From the NCBI GenBank assembly GCA_903824295.1, contig CAIJWE010000014.1:1-40280 (forward strand): DNA of 40,280 bases. Reading direction: 5' to 3'. Position numbers and translations under genes: made by a program. Shown piece by piece: positions 18,120 through 26,048 of this stretch. The notes beneath the pieces are model-generated. The model did not search any database. It saw nothing but the letters and a program-made list of their open reading frames with translations, and was not told where the DNA came from. This DNA comes from an uncultured Chlorobiaceae bacterium. GTDB taxonomy: Bacteria > Bacteroidota > Chlorobiia > Chlorobiales > Chlorobiaceae. Within the stretch, counting starts at the first letter, position 1. Every line of letters begins with the position of its first letter.

Positions 18120-18740
18120 ATGATTTTGCTTGCATCATTCCAGAATATCCGTACGCTTGAGGAGTTGATTCTCTGGGGTGGGTACATCCTGCTTTTCGCC
18201 ATTATTTTTGCTGAAACAGGCCTGTTTGCCGGTTTTTTTCTTCCAGGTGACTCTCTTCTTATTACCGCAGGGCTCATTGCGGCTTCAGGAAGTCTCAACA
18301 TTTTCCTTGTTCTTGCAATTCTTGCGTCTGGAGCGATTCTGGGAGATGCTACCGGCTATGTTATCGGAAAAAAACTCAAAACAACAATCTTTGCAAAAAA
18401 GGATTCCCGCTTCTTCCATCGCCAGCACTTGCAAAAAGCAGAGGCTTTTTATAACAAACATGGATCAAAAACCGTTTTTCTTGCACGCTTTGTACCAATT
18501 GTAAGAAGCTTTTCCGCAACGCTCGCCGGTGTAACGGCCATGCCATTCAGGGTATTCTTTTTTTTCAGTCTCTGCGGTTCCCTTTTATGGGTTCTCTTTT
18601 TTACGCTGACCGGTTATTATATTGCACGACTCTTTCCCGATATGGTCCAATTTCTGCACACCATCATCCTTGCGGGGATCATCTTTATCATAGTGAGTGC
18701 CCTGAAGAGCCTGAAACAAAAAAAAAGAGCCCGCAACTGA
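18120..18740 (+). CDS. DedA-family membrane protein (SNARE-associated/VTT domain)
   Basis: A 206-residue polytopic protein. It has the DedA signatures [15 protein letters not shown] (about residue 40), [12 protein letters not shown] (about 78) and [29 protein letters not shown] (about 118), then hydrophobic C-terminal helices and a basic tail ([11 protein letters not shown]). DedA proteins are undecaprenyl-phosphate or phospholipid translocases needed for envelope integrity. The exact substrate cannot be given. It lies between the pdaD terminator and nadB. Confidence 0.9.
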   Translation: MILLASFQNIRTLEELILWGGYILLFAIIFAETGLFAGFFLPGDSLLITAGLIAASGSLNIFLVLAILASGAILGDATGYVIGKKLKTTIFAKKDSRFFHRQHLQKAEAFYNKHGSKTVFLARFVPIVRSFSATLAGVTAMPFRVFFFFSLCGSLLWVLFFTLTGYYIARLFPDMVQFLHTIILAGIIFIIVSALKSLKQKKRARN

Positions 18741-18839
18741 AAATTTATCCCCTTTTAAACGAAGAGTCTTACGGATATTTATACCGGGGATGGTATTTTC
18801 CAGCACTATAACCTTTAAAAAACTGTGCATCCCACTGAT

Positions 18840-20435
18840 ATGACTGAATCGATCAAAACTGATGTTCTGGTGATCGGCAGCGGCATAGGCGGACTCTATT
18901 TTGCCATTCATATGGCCGATCATGCCAAGGTAACGATTATCACAAAAAAAGAGAGTTCCACCTCCAACACCAACTGGGCACAGGGAGGAATTGCCGCCAC
19001 CATAGACAGCAATGACAGTGCTGAGCTGCATATCGCCGATACCCTTGATGCCGGCGCGGGGCTGTGTAACCTCGAAATGGTTTCGCTCATGGTGACGGAG
19101 GGGCCCCGCCATATTGAGCGCCTCATGGAGCTTGGTGTCAACTTTACAACCTCCGACCATGAACAGCTCCATCTTGGCAAGGAGGGGGGCCATTCGAGAA
19201 GCCGCATTGTCCATGCACAGGATCTGACCGGACGGGAGGTTGAAACTGCCCTGCTCAATCGTGTCAACAGCCATCCCAATATTACCCTGCTTGAGCACCA
19301 TTTTGCCATTGAGTTGCTCACAGAGCATCATCTGGGCATCAAAACAAATGACATCAACTGCTACGGCGCCTATGTGCTCGACTCAAGACAGCGGCAGCCG
19401 AAAAAAATTCTTGCCAAAATCACCATGCTCGCATCCGGAGGGCTTGGCCATATCTATCCCTATACGACCAACCCTGAGATTGCTACCGGAGATGGTGTGG
19501 CCATGGCATACCGGGCAGGAGCTGAAATTGCCAATATGGAGTTCATTCAGTTTCATCCGACAGCTCTCTACCACCCAAAGGCAAAATCATTTTTGATCTC
19601 TGAAGCTGTCCGGGGATTCGGAGGAATTCTGAGACTGAAAAATGGTCAGGAATTTATGCACAAGTATGATAAACGGCTGAACCTGGCTCCTCGCGATATT
19701 GTGGCCCGCGCCATAGATTCAGAGATCAAAAAAAGCGGTGAAGAGTGCGTCTTCCTTGATGTGACGCATATTGATCCTGAAAAAACAAAAGAGCATTTTC
19801 CAAACATCTACGAAACCTGTCTCAGCTTTGGTATCGATATGACGAGAGAGGTGATCCCCGTCGTTCCTGCTGCACACTATTCCTGTGGAGGGGTACGAAC
19901 CGATGAAAGGGGACGAAGCACCATAGCAAGGCTCTATGCCTGCGGAGAGACAAGTTGTACAGGGGTTCACGGAGCAAACCGTCTTGCAAGCAACTCTCTG
20001 CTTGAAGCTCTTGTCTTCGCATGGAGAGCTTATCTTGATATCAGTCAAGAGCTGCACAAGCGTGACAACAGTGTTGATTTTCCAAATTGGGATGACACCG
20101 GTACGGTCAATTCAGAGGAGTGGATTCTGGTATCGCACAACAAACGGGAAGCACAGCAGGTCATGAACGATTATGTCGGTATTGTACGCAGCGATCTTCG
20201 TCTGCAGCGTGCAAACCGCCGGATTGATTTTCTCAAAGAGGAGACGGAGTCCTATTACAAAAAAACAAAGATCACGACACAGATCCTTGAGCTGAGAAAT
20301 ATCATCAAGGTTGCAAGTCTTATCATCGAAAGCGCCATCAAGCGCCGTGAATCGAGAGGACTGCATTATACAACCGATTATCCAGGCAGAGACGACACCC
20401 ATTTTTTGATCGACACGGTACTGCGCTCGTTTTAA
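18840..20435 (+). CDS. nadB: L-aspartate oxidase
   Basis: A 531-residue flavoprotein that oxidises aspartate to iminoaspartate for NadA. It has the Rossmann motif [33 protein letters not shown], the fumarate-reductase-like [28 protein letters not shown], and [18 protein letters not shown] with [29 protein letters not shown] at 18825 would add five residues. I prefer the ATG at 18840, but neither has a Shine-Dalgarno sequence. Confidence 0.95.
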   Translation: MTESIKTDVLVIGSGIGGLYFAIHMADHAKVTIITKKESSTSNTNWAQGGIAATIDSNDSAELHIADTLDAGAGLCNLEMVSLMVTEGPRHIERLMELGVNFTTSDHEQLHLGKEGGHSRSRIVHAQDLTGREVETALLNRVNSHPNITLLEHHFAIELLTEHHLGIKTNDINCYGAYVLDSRQRQPKKILAKITMLASGGLGHIYPYTTNPEIATGDGVAMAYRAGAEIANMEFIQFHPTALYHPKAKSFLISEAVRGFGGILRLKNGQEFMHKYDKRLNLAPRDIVARAIDSEIKKSGEECVFLDVTHIDPEKTKEHFPNIYETCLSFGIDMTREVIPVVPAAHYSCGGVRTDERGRSTIARLYACGETSCTGVHGANRLASNSLLEALVFAWRAYLDISQELHKRDNSVDFPNWDDTGTVNSEEWILVSHNKREAQQVMNDYVGIVRSDLRLQRANRRIDFLKEETESYYKKTKITTQILELRNIIKVASLIIESAIKRRESRGLHYTTDYPGRDDTHFLIDTVLRSF

Positions 20436-20466
20436 CCACCGAGTGCTCATAACGTGGATAATTGCA

Positions 20467-20490
20467 GGGGGCAAGCCATGGCGTGCCCCT
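20467..20490. repeat. REP-like palindrome between convergent nadB and nadE
   Basis: GGGGCA (20468-20473) pairs with TGCCCC (20484-20489), with an inner GCC-AT-GGC stem and one A/G mismatch. The right arm runs into the nadE stop codon (20489-20491). It is the only intergenic structure between the two convergent genes and may serve as a bidirectional terminator. The GC-rich form resembles dispersed REP elements, but I see only one copy here. Confidence 0.5.
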
Positions 20491-21322
20491 ACATTACCTC
20501 CTGCCAGTCTCTCGCGTAGCGGAAATCAATACCGGGGGTACGTGCGGAGAGTTTGGCAATGACTGGCATCATCCGTTTGTACTGGTTCCGAACAACCATC
20601 ATACGGACACGGTCATAAAAGGGTTCCGGAACCCCTTCAGCAAGGATGGCACTCTTATCCATCCGCTTTTCAAGCATCATGTAGAGGAGCAGATCAACCG
20701 ATTCATAGCTGAATCCGAGCTCATCCTCATCGCTCTGTCCTTCCCACAGATCAGCCGAAGGCGGTTTGTCAATAATTGCTTCCGGAATTTCAAGATGACG
20801 GGCAAGACCCCGCAACTGGGTTTTATAGAGATCACCGATCGGGTTGATGGCTGAAGCCATATCGCCGAACATGGTGCCATAACCAAGAAGCAGCTCGGTT
20901 TTGTTGCTCGTGCCCGTCACAAGACGACCATCCCTTGCCGAAACATCATAGAGAAAAATCATTCTGGTACGAGCCATGATATTACCCCGTCTCAACAACT
21001 GCCCCTCGGGCACAGAAGAGAAAAAAGCATCAACAACTGGCGTAATCGGCATCTCTTCAGCCTCTATGCCGAGTTTCCGGATCATGAGCCCGGCATGTTC
21101 AAGACTTTCCGGGCTGCTTGAAACATAGGGCATCATGAGCCCAAGCACATTCTCCCGGCCAAGAGCGCGGACGGCAAGTTCACAAACAACCGCCGAATCA
21201 ATGCCTCCAGAAAGGCCAAGGACAACCGAACGAAATTTGAACTTGCGAATCTCGTTGAAAAGAAATGCCTTGAGAATATCCTCGACCATGGGATAATCGA
21301 GGTGGAGATCCTGAACCTTCAT
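20489..21322 (-). CDS. nadE: NAD+ synthetase (ammonia-dependent type)
   Basis: A 277-residue NadE, which amidates nicotinate adenine dinucleotide to NAD. It has the N-type ATP pyrophosphatase P-loop [12 protein letters not shown] (about residue 36) and [32 protein letters not shown] (about 155). There is no N-terminal glutaminase domain, so ammonia is the likely nitrogen donor. It follows the EnvC-like gene by 76 bases on the same strand. Together with nadA and nadB it covers most of de novo NAD synthesis. Confidence 0.94.
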   Translation of the reverse strand: MKVQDLHLDYPMVEDILKAFLFNEIRKFKFRSVVLGLSGGIDSAVVCELAVRALGRENVLGLMMPYVSSSPESLEHAGLMIRKLGIEAEEMPITPVVDAFFSSVPEGQLLRRGNIMARTRMIFLYDVSARDGRLVTGTSNKTELLLGYGTMFGDMASAINPIGDLYKTQLRGLARHLEIPEAIIDKPPSADLWEGQSDEDELGFSYESVDLLLYMMLEKRMDKSAILAEGVPEPFYDRVRMMVVRNQYKRMMPVIAKLSARTPGIDFRYARDWQEVM

Positions 21323-21398
21323 AACGGAGCCATAGAAACGTTAAAAAATCAAAATAGCCGGGCTAATCACCCGCACTCCCCTTTTTGCTGATTGCTTC

Positions 21399-22913
21399 CT
21401 ATCGCAGCCATTTTGACGGATTCTGCTTGGCATGTCCCTTCCATATCTCAAAATGGACGACTGAGCCGCCCTCAGCCATTCTGCCCGAAACGCCAAGCAG
21501 TTGCTGTGATTTCACAAGCTCGTCCTTGACGACATTCAATTGTGCAAGATTGGCATAGACGGTAAGGTAAGATTTTGGATGGCGGATAATGACAATATTG
21601 CCGAATGTAGGCAAAAAAGCAATCTGTACCACTTTTCCGCCTGAAACGGCCCTTACCTGGGTGCTGGCAGGAACGGAAATATCGATCCCGTTATTGGTGG
21701 TGACGATCTTCAGATCCTTGTCTTCAACCGTGCCATACCGGTGAGCAACAACGCCATTGCGCACAGGCCACGGCAGAGAACCTGCTGCGCTTTCAAAATC
21801 TGCAGAAACCCTTTCCAGTTCAGCAGAATCAAGACGGGGAGGCAAAGAGAGACTCTCCTGTTCCTCACTCTTCACCGTTGTTTTTGGCGCCACGTCAATC
21901 TCTTTTTTGGCGAAGAGAGACTCCTCCTGTTTGTGTCGTAAAGACTTATTTTTGTTCCTGCGCAACCGTTCAGCTTCAAGACGCTCAGCCTCCAGACGCT
22001 GGGCTTCAAGACGTCTTGCCTGAAAACGCTGAGCTTCAAGACGTTGTAACCTGATGCGCTGGGCCTGAAGACGCTTTGCTTCAAAAAGCTTTTTCTGGCG
22101 CTCACGCTCTGCCTCCATCGCGCGTTGCTCGGCCAGAATCAGTGACTCTATTCTCAATTGCAGTTGGCTGCGTTTTTTCTGTACAGAGGCGAGCTGTAAA
22201 AGATACTCCTGCTTGTTTTTCCTTAACCCTTCAAGCACCACCTCTTTTTCTTTTTGAGTGGCCGACCAATTTTTCAACTGCCGCTCCTGCTCCCTGACTG
22301 TTTCGGCTTTTTGGCGATAGCTTTGCTGAAGCGCAAGCTGACTGTTTTCAAGCTTGGCGGCAACCTGCTGTAAATTATCAACATGACGACTGACTGCCCG
22401 TGTAAAAAAACCCATGTATTGCGCACGTACCAGTGCTTTCGAAACCGTACCGGCAGCAAAAAAATGCTCGATATCCCTCTTGCCGCCATATTTGTAGGCT
22501 GAAATCGCTGTCCTGCGAAAATCGTCGGATACACGACCGTAAATGCGGCGATTTCCCTGAAACTCATTGCGCAAACGATCAATATCCCTGTCAAGCTTTT
22601 TAAGATAGTTCTGGTTTTCACCAATCATTTTCTCAAGCACCAGAATCTGGTTGCGAATATTTTCCAGAACCCTGAAAGAGCGCGTCTCCTTCCGAGTTGT
22701 CGAACTCAATTTTGACTGGTACTCCTGAAGCTGCAGTTTGAGACTTGCAAGGTTCTGCTCTACCATCGCCCGCTCTTTGGTAATCCTCGATATTTCGCGG
22801 TTTTTCGGTAACGCCGCCACTGCGGAGAGCTGCAGACCCGTCAAAAGCAGGAAAAAGAGGGCTGCTATCCGCAACACCCGTGGAAAAAGGGCTGGTGAGG
22901 CAATAAAAGTCAT
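21399..22913 (-). CDS. EnvC-like murein hydrolase activator (degenerate M23/LytM domain)
   Basis: A 504-residue exported protein. I start it at ATG 22913 because AGGA lies 6 bases upstream and a clean signal peptide follows (to about residue 34, LQLSAVAA); an in-frame extension to 23030 would bury it. Next come long coiled coils (about 40-280), an Arg/Leu/Gln/Glu-rich stretch built on RLEAQR/RLEAER repeats (about 275-330), and a C-terminal LytM domain. The LytM zinc ligands are lost: NNGID replaces HxGxD, SVVHFEIW replaces xxHxHFE, and YANL replaces YAHL. It should therefore activate amidases rather than cut peptidoglycan, as EnvC does in cell separation. Confidence 0.85.
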   Translation of the reverse strand: MTFIASPALFPRVLRIAALFFLLLTGLQLSAVAALPKNREISRITKERAMVEQNLASLKLQLQEYQSKLSSTTRKETRSFRVLENIRNQILVLEKMIGENQNYLKKLDRDIDRLRNEFQGNRRIYGRVSDDFRRTAISAYKYGGKRDIEHFFAAGTVSKALVRAQYMGFFTRAVSRHVDNLQQVAAKLENSQLALQQSYRQKAETVREQERQLKNWSATQKEKEVVLEGLRKNKQEYLLQLASVQKKRSQLQLRIESLILAEQRAMEAERERQKKLFEAKRLQAQRIRLQRLEAQRFQARRLEAQRLEAERLEAERLRRNKNKSLRHKQEESLFAKKEIDVAPKTTVKSEEQESLSLPPRLDSAELERVSADFESAAGSLPWPVRNGVVAHRYGTVEDKDLKIVTTNNGIDISVPASTQVRAVSGGKVVQIAFLPTFGNIVIIRHPKSYLTVYANLAQLNVVKDELVKSQQLLGVSGRMAEGGSVVHFEIWKGHAKQNPSKWLR

Positions 22914-23113
22914 AAAAAATCCTGGAGCATTAAAATTCAACTCTTTTACAAGAAAACAGCAAGAACATACCACTGAAAAAGAGGACAGAAACATCAGCTC
23001 AAGGTAAAGGATAAAATCTTTTCTTCGCAAACACGAGAGCGAAAAAAAAATTGTTTTTCTTAAGCTGAAATAATGGTAACTATCCGTTTTTCATCAGCGA
23101 TTTAACAAATCAC

Positions 23114-24385
23114 ATGGACAAGCTTGTCATAAGAGGTGGTCGCCGGATTTCCGGAAGCGTGACCGCCTCGGGCTCAAAAAACACCTCTCTGCCAATCATT
23201 GCTGCAACACTGCTTACCGGAGCTGGAACCTTTACCCTTCATCAGATTCCTGATCTTGTTGATATCAAGACTTTTACCCAGCTTTTAAACCACCTTGGCG
23301 CTGAAACAACCTTTGAGAAGAACACCCTGAGGGTTTCGTCGCGAAACGTGGAAAATATCCAGGCGCCCTATGAACTGGTAAAAAAAATGAGAGCCTCTAT
23401 CTATGTGCTCGGGCCAATCCTTGCAAGATTTGGCCATGCAAGGGTCTCTCTTCCGGGAGGATGTGCTTTCGGTCCTCGCCCGATTGACCTTCATTTAATG
23501 GCCATGGAAAAACTCGGCGCCATAATCACCATTGAAACCGGATTTATTGATGCCACAGCTCCGGATGGAAAACTGAGGGGGGGCCATATCGATTTTCCAA
23601 TCTCTTCTGTCGGAGCAACAGGAAACGCTCTCATGGCGGCCGTACTTGCCGAGGGCACCACAACTATCAGCAATGCTGCTGCAGAACCTGAAATTGAGAC
23701 TCTCTGCCGGTTTCTCATCGCCATGGGCGCAACAATCAGGGGAACAGGCACAACCGAACTTGAAATTGAGGGAACCAAAAAGCTTAAAGCAATTGAGTTT
23801 CATAATGTTTTTGATCGCATCGAAGCGGGTACCCTGCTTGCTGCTGCGGCTATAACCGGAGGCGATATTACCGTCAACGGTGTTGAACCTGAGCAGATGA
23901 AAGCGGTACTGAAAAAATTTGTCCATGCAGGCTGCTCCATTGAAACAACTGAAAACAGCATAACCCTGAAAAGCCCTGAAAAGCTTATTCCAACCGATGT
24001 CACGGCGAAACCGTACCCCTCGTTTCCAACCGACATGCAGGCCCAGTGGATTGCTCTGATGACTCAGGCAGAGGGAACAAGTCATATTACCGACAAGGTC
24101 TATCATGAACGGTTCAATCATATTCCTGAACTGAACCGACTCGGAGCCCATATCGAAATTCATAAAAATCAGGCGATTGTTCACGGACCGCAAACTCTTT
24201 CAGGAACAAAAGTGATGTCGACCGATTTGAGAGCATCAGCAAGCCTTGTTCTTGCAGGACTTGTCGCTGAAGGCACGACTGAAGTACTCAGAGTCTATCA
24301 TCTCGACCGGGGATATGAGAAGATTGAAATAAAACTGAACAGTCTCGGAGCAGATATCAGCCGTGAAAAGTACAGCGAATTTTAA
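23114..24385 (+). CDS. murA: UDP-N-acetylglucosamine 1-carboxyvinyltransferase
   Basis: A 423-residue MurA, the first committed step of peptidoglycan synthesis (transfer of enolpyruvate from PEP to UDP-GlcNAc). The active-site cysteine, target of fosfomycin, is present as C117 in [15 protein letters not shown]. Other conserved segments are [16 protein letters not shown] (substrate Lys22/Asn23), [11 protein letters not shown] and [17 protein letters not shown]. It diverges from the EnvC-like gene across 200 bases that should hold both promoters. Confidence 0.96.
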   Translation: MDKLVIRGGRRISGSVTASGSKNTSLPIIAATLLTGAGTFTLHQIPDLVDIKTFTQLLNHLGAETTFEKNTLRVSSRNVENIQAPYELVKKMRASIYVLGPILARFGHARVSLPGGCAFGPRPIDLHLMAMEKLGAIITIETGFIDATAPDGKLRGGHIDFPISSVGATGNALMAAVLAEGTTTISNAAAEPEIETLCRFLIAMGATIRGTGTTELEIEGTKKLKAIEFHNVFDRIEAGTLLAAAAITGGDITVNGVEPEQMKAVLKKFVHAGCSIETTENSITLKSPEKLIPTDVTAKPYPSFPTDMQAQWIALMTQAEGTSHITDKVYHERFNHIPELNRLGAHIEIHKNQAIVHGPQTLSGTKVMSTDLRASASLVLAGLVAEGTTEVLRVYHLDRGYEKIEIKLNSLGADISREKYSEF

Positions 24386-24413
24386 ACAAAAGAGGAAAAA
24401 GATAATTATTCAT

Positions 24414-24441
24414 TTGGAAATTATTAATGAAGCGTTATATT
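24414..24441 (+). promoter_or_regulatory. Predicted promoter of the tRNA cluster
   Basis: TTGGAA (24414-24419) and TATATT (24436-24441) are separated by 16 bases and placed 25 bases before the first tRNA. It would drive the three closely spaced tRNAs. Confidence 0.45.
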
Positions 24442-24466
24442 AACTCCCTCTAAAGCCAAGCATTGA

Positions 24467-24540
24467 GGGCCCTTAGCTCAGTTGGTCAGAGCAAGCGACT
24501 CATAATCGCTGGGTCGTAGGTTCAAGTCCTACAGGGCCCA
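24467..24540 (+). tRNA. tRNA with CAT anticodon (Ile2 or elongator Met)
   Basis: A 74-base cloverleaf. The acceptor GGGCCCT/AGGGCCC has discriminator A, the D arm is GCTCAGTTGGTCAGAGC, the anticodon stem-loop AGCGA-CTCATAA-TCGCT reads CAT, and the T arm is GTAGG-TTCAAGT-CCTAC. CCA is not encoded. The anticodon stem and C-G pairs at 4-69 and 5-68 resemble tRNA-Ile2, whose C34 is changed to lysidine by TilS, more than a typical elongator Met. I cannot settle this by eye. Confidence 0.9.
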
Positions 24541-24574
24541 CCGAATTGTGGATGATTGGAAATAGAAAATACCT

Positions 24575-24648
24575 GGCGTGTTCGTCTAGTGGCCCAGGAC
24601 ATCGCCCTCTCAAGGCGAAGATCACGGGTTCGAATCCCGTACACGCTA
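24575..24648 (+). tRNA. tRNA-Glu (CTC anticodon)
   Basis: The anticodon stem-loop TCGCC-CTCTCAA-GGCGA reads CTC, which decodes GAG. The 5' end GGCGTGT-TCGTCTAGTGGCCCAGGAC is typical of tRNA-Glu. The acceptor closes as GGCGTGT/ACACGCT with a G-U first pair and discriminator A. A genomic CCA follows at 24649-24651, unlike its neighbours. Confidence 0.9.
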
Positions 24649-24657
24649 CCATACCAT

Positions 24658-24731
24658 GCACCCGTAGCTCAATTGGATAGAGCATCTGACTACGAATCAG
24701 AAGGTTAGAGGTTCGACTCCTCTCGGGTGCA
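24658..24731 (+). tRNA. tRNA-Arg (ACG anticodon)
   Basis: The acceptor GCACCCG/CGGGTGC has discriminator A. The anticodon stem-loop TCTGA-CTACGAA-TCAGA reads ACG; A34 would be deaminated to inosine by TadA to read CGU/CGC/CGA. The T arm is AGAGG-TTCGACT-CCTCT. It lies only 6 bases after the encoded CCA of tRNA-Glu. Confidence 0.93.
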
Positions 24732-24778
24732 CAACTCTCACCTCTTTAAGGCTTAACAGCTCTTCTCTTTCTCTGGCG

Positions 24779-25349
24779 ATGTTTGGCCTTGCGTTTCTTC
24801 TTTACCCTGCTTATACCATGTTTTTTCTTGGAATGCTTTTGCGCAAAACATCAGTGTTTGATGATGCTGCTGCCGGTGTTCTGTTTAAACTTGTTCACCA
24901 TCTGACGCTTCCTGCTCTCCTGCTCTCCGTGCTTCCCTATGTCGTCATAAGCCGCACGATGCTTCTTCTTCCTCTCGTCTCGATACTCCTTATTCTTGTA
25001 ACCGTTGCGGCGGCAACGCTCACGGGAAAAGTGTCCGGCATGACGGCCTTGCTCGATTATTTGTCTTCGATATTCCCAATGGGCGAAAGTAAACCCCTTG
25101 CACCTTGCAGCCGCCGTCACCCTTCGCATGGTACTCGAACTTGCTCTCGGACTATGGCTGGCCAGTTTGTTTCATCTTGACGGGCTTGACCGGGCAATTA
25201 CGATACTCTCAGCTTGCGCTCCGGCAGGGCTCAATATCGTGCATTTTGCCTCCAGTGAAAAAGTTGACCGCGACTATGCCGCCACACTTGCAGCTTCATG
25301 CATGGTCGCCTCAATGATACTCGTCCCGGTGCTTCTCACAATTCTTTAA
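24779..25349 (+). pseudogene. Wrecked AEC-family (auxin efflux carrier) permease
   Basis: An ATG frame at 24779 gives three N-terminal hydrophobic helices (MFGLAFLLYPAYTMFFLGML, then LTLPALLLSVLPYVV and LLPLVSILLILVTVAA) in the style of the AEC transporter N-terminus. It then drifts into non-family sequence and stops at 25180. The C-terminal helices of the family continue in another frame from about 25090 (TLRMVLELALGLWLASLF, LSACAPAGLNIVHFASSE, MVASMILVPVLLTIL). The family is about 300 residues; together these pieces give about 190, so the central helices are deleted and a frameshift marks the junction. It sits between tRNA-Arg and tRNA-Gln. Confidence 0.72.
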
Positions 25350-25397
25350 AAAAAAGAATTGGAATCCATTATTTTTTAATATATTCACCTCACTCAT

Positions 25398-25471
25398 TGA
25401 GGAGTGGCCAAATTGGTAAGGCTCCTGATTCTGGATCAGGCAATTTGCAGGTTCGAGTCCTGCCTCCTCAG
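25398..25471 (+). tRNA. tRNA-Gln (CTG anticodon)
   Basis: The acceptor TGAGGAG/CTCCTCA has a U1-A72 pair, which is characteristic of glutamine tRNAs, and discriminator G. The anticodon stem-loop CCTGA-TTCTGGA-TCAGG reads CTG. The T arm is GCAGG-TTCGAGT-CCTGC. No CCA is encoded. Confidence 0.93.
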
Positions 25472-25476
25472 CAAAA

Positions 25477-25514
25477 CAAAAAAAGAGCGAACTTTAGGTT
25501 CTCTCTTTTTTTTT
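25477..25514 (+). terminator. Terminator of tRNA-Gln
   Basis: An A-tract followed by GAGCGAAC pairs with GTTCTCTC (one mismatch) across a TTTAG loop, then runs into nine T. It is placed directly behind the tRNA. Confidence 0.75.
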
Positions 25515-25639
25515 GTCCAAAATTCGGTTTAACCCGCCTACTTTCCCGCCGTTGTCAGAGCTCTCACGATCCACTTGCAAATGCACACTCCTTCCGAAGG
25601 ATGCAGCGCCACCGTAATTTATTTTCAAGCAGAATAAAA

Positions 25640-25671
25640 AAAAGAGGCAGAACTTTCGTTCTGCCTCTTTT
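25640..25671 (-). terminator. Terminator of the Ala/Pro-rich lipoprotein gene
   Basis: AAAAGAGGCAGAAC (25640-25653) and GTTCTGCCTCTTTT (25658-25671) form a perfect 14-bp stem around TTTC. On the minus strand it is followed by a long T run. It sits 26 bases after the stop of the lipoprotein frame (25697). Confidence 0.8.
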
Positions 25672-25696
25672 GATAAGAGACCGTTTAACCGGAAAC

Positions 25697-25907
25697 TTAT
25701 TTTGCTGCTGGTGCTGCAGGTGCTTCTGCTGCAGGTGCTGCTGCTGGTGCCTCTGCTGCTGGTGCTGCAGGTGCTGCTGGTGCTTCTGCTGCTGGTGCTG
25801 CTGCAGGTGCTTCTACAGGAGCTTCTACAGGAGCTTCAGTTTTTTTTTGCACAGCCAACGAAAGAGACTGAGCTTAAAAGAAAGAGGAAAATGAAAAGTT
25901 TTTTCAT
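25697..25907 (-). pseudogene. Small Ala/Pro-rich lipoprotein, frameshifted in a poly-A tract
   Basis: From ATG 25907 the minus strand encodes a lipoprotein signal peptide, MKKLFIFLFLLSSVSFVGC, with a lipobox-like FVGC, then Ala-Lys-Lys-Asn and a TGA at 25838-25836. The other frame continues as about 45 residues of TEAPVEAPVEAPAAAPAAEA-type repeat ending PAAK at TAA 25697. The two frames would join exactly if the nine-A run (25840-25848 on minus) were eight A. The intact product would be a lipoprotein of about 68 residues with a flexible Ala/Pro/Glu linker. A perfect terminator follows. The cause may be mutation, sequencing error or slippage. The cysteine-rich plus-strand reading here is an artefact of the GCA/GCT codons. 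Confidence 0.75.
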
Positions 25908-25963
25908 CGGTATGATTATTTTTGTTGTTTGATAATTGACAGCTTCATCAGCTCTCCAATAAT

Positions 25964-25996
25964 AAAAAAAAACAGCGACTTTTCAAAAGCCTACTG
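25964..25996 (-). terminator. Terminator of acnB
   Basis: On the minus strand CAG-T-AGGCTTTT pairs with AAAAGTC-G-CTG (one G-T pair) and is followed by nine T (25972-25964). It lies about 50 bases beyond the acnB stop. A second GGCGG/CCGCC hairpin lies between. Confidence 0.65.
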
Positions 25997-26048
25997 TAGG
26001 GCGGAATATGCATAAAAATTTCACATCCCGCCTTAATAAATGTTTTTT

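Noticed and set aside
18585-19331. 248-residue minus-strand open frame
   Set aside because: It lies opposite the dedA end and nadB start, where nadB Rossmann motifs are on the plus strand.
25298-25894. Open frame with a striking Cys/Trp-rich stretch on the plus strand
   Set aside because: The cysteines arise from reading GCA/GCT Ala codons of the minus-strand lipoprotein repeat on the wrong strand. The frame also runs through tRNA-Gln and two terminators.
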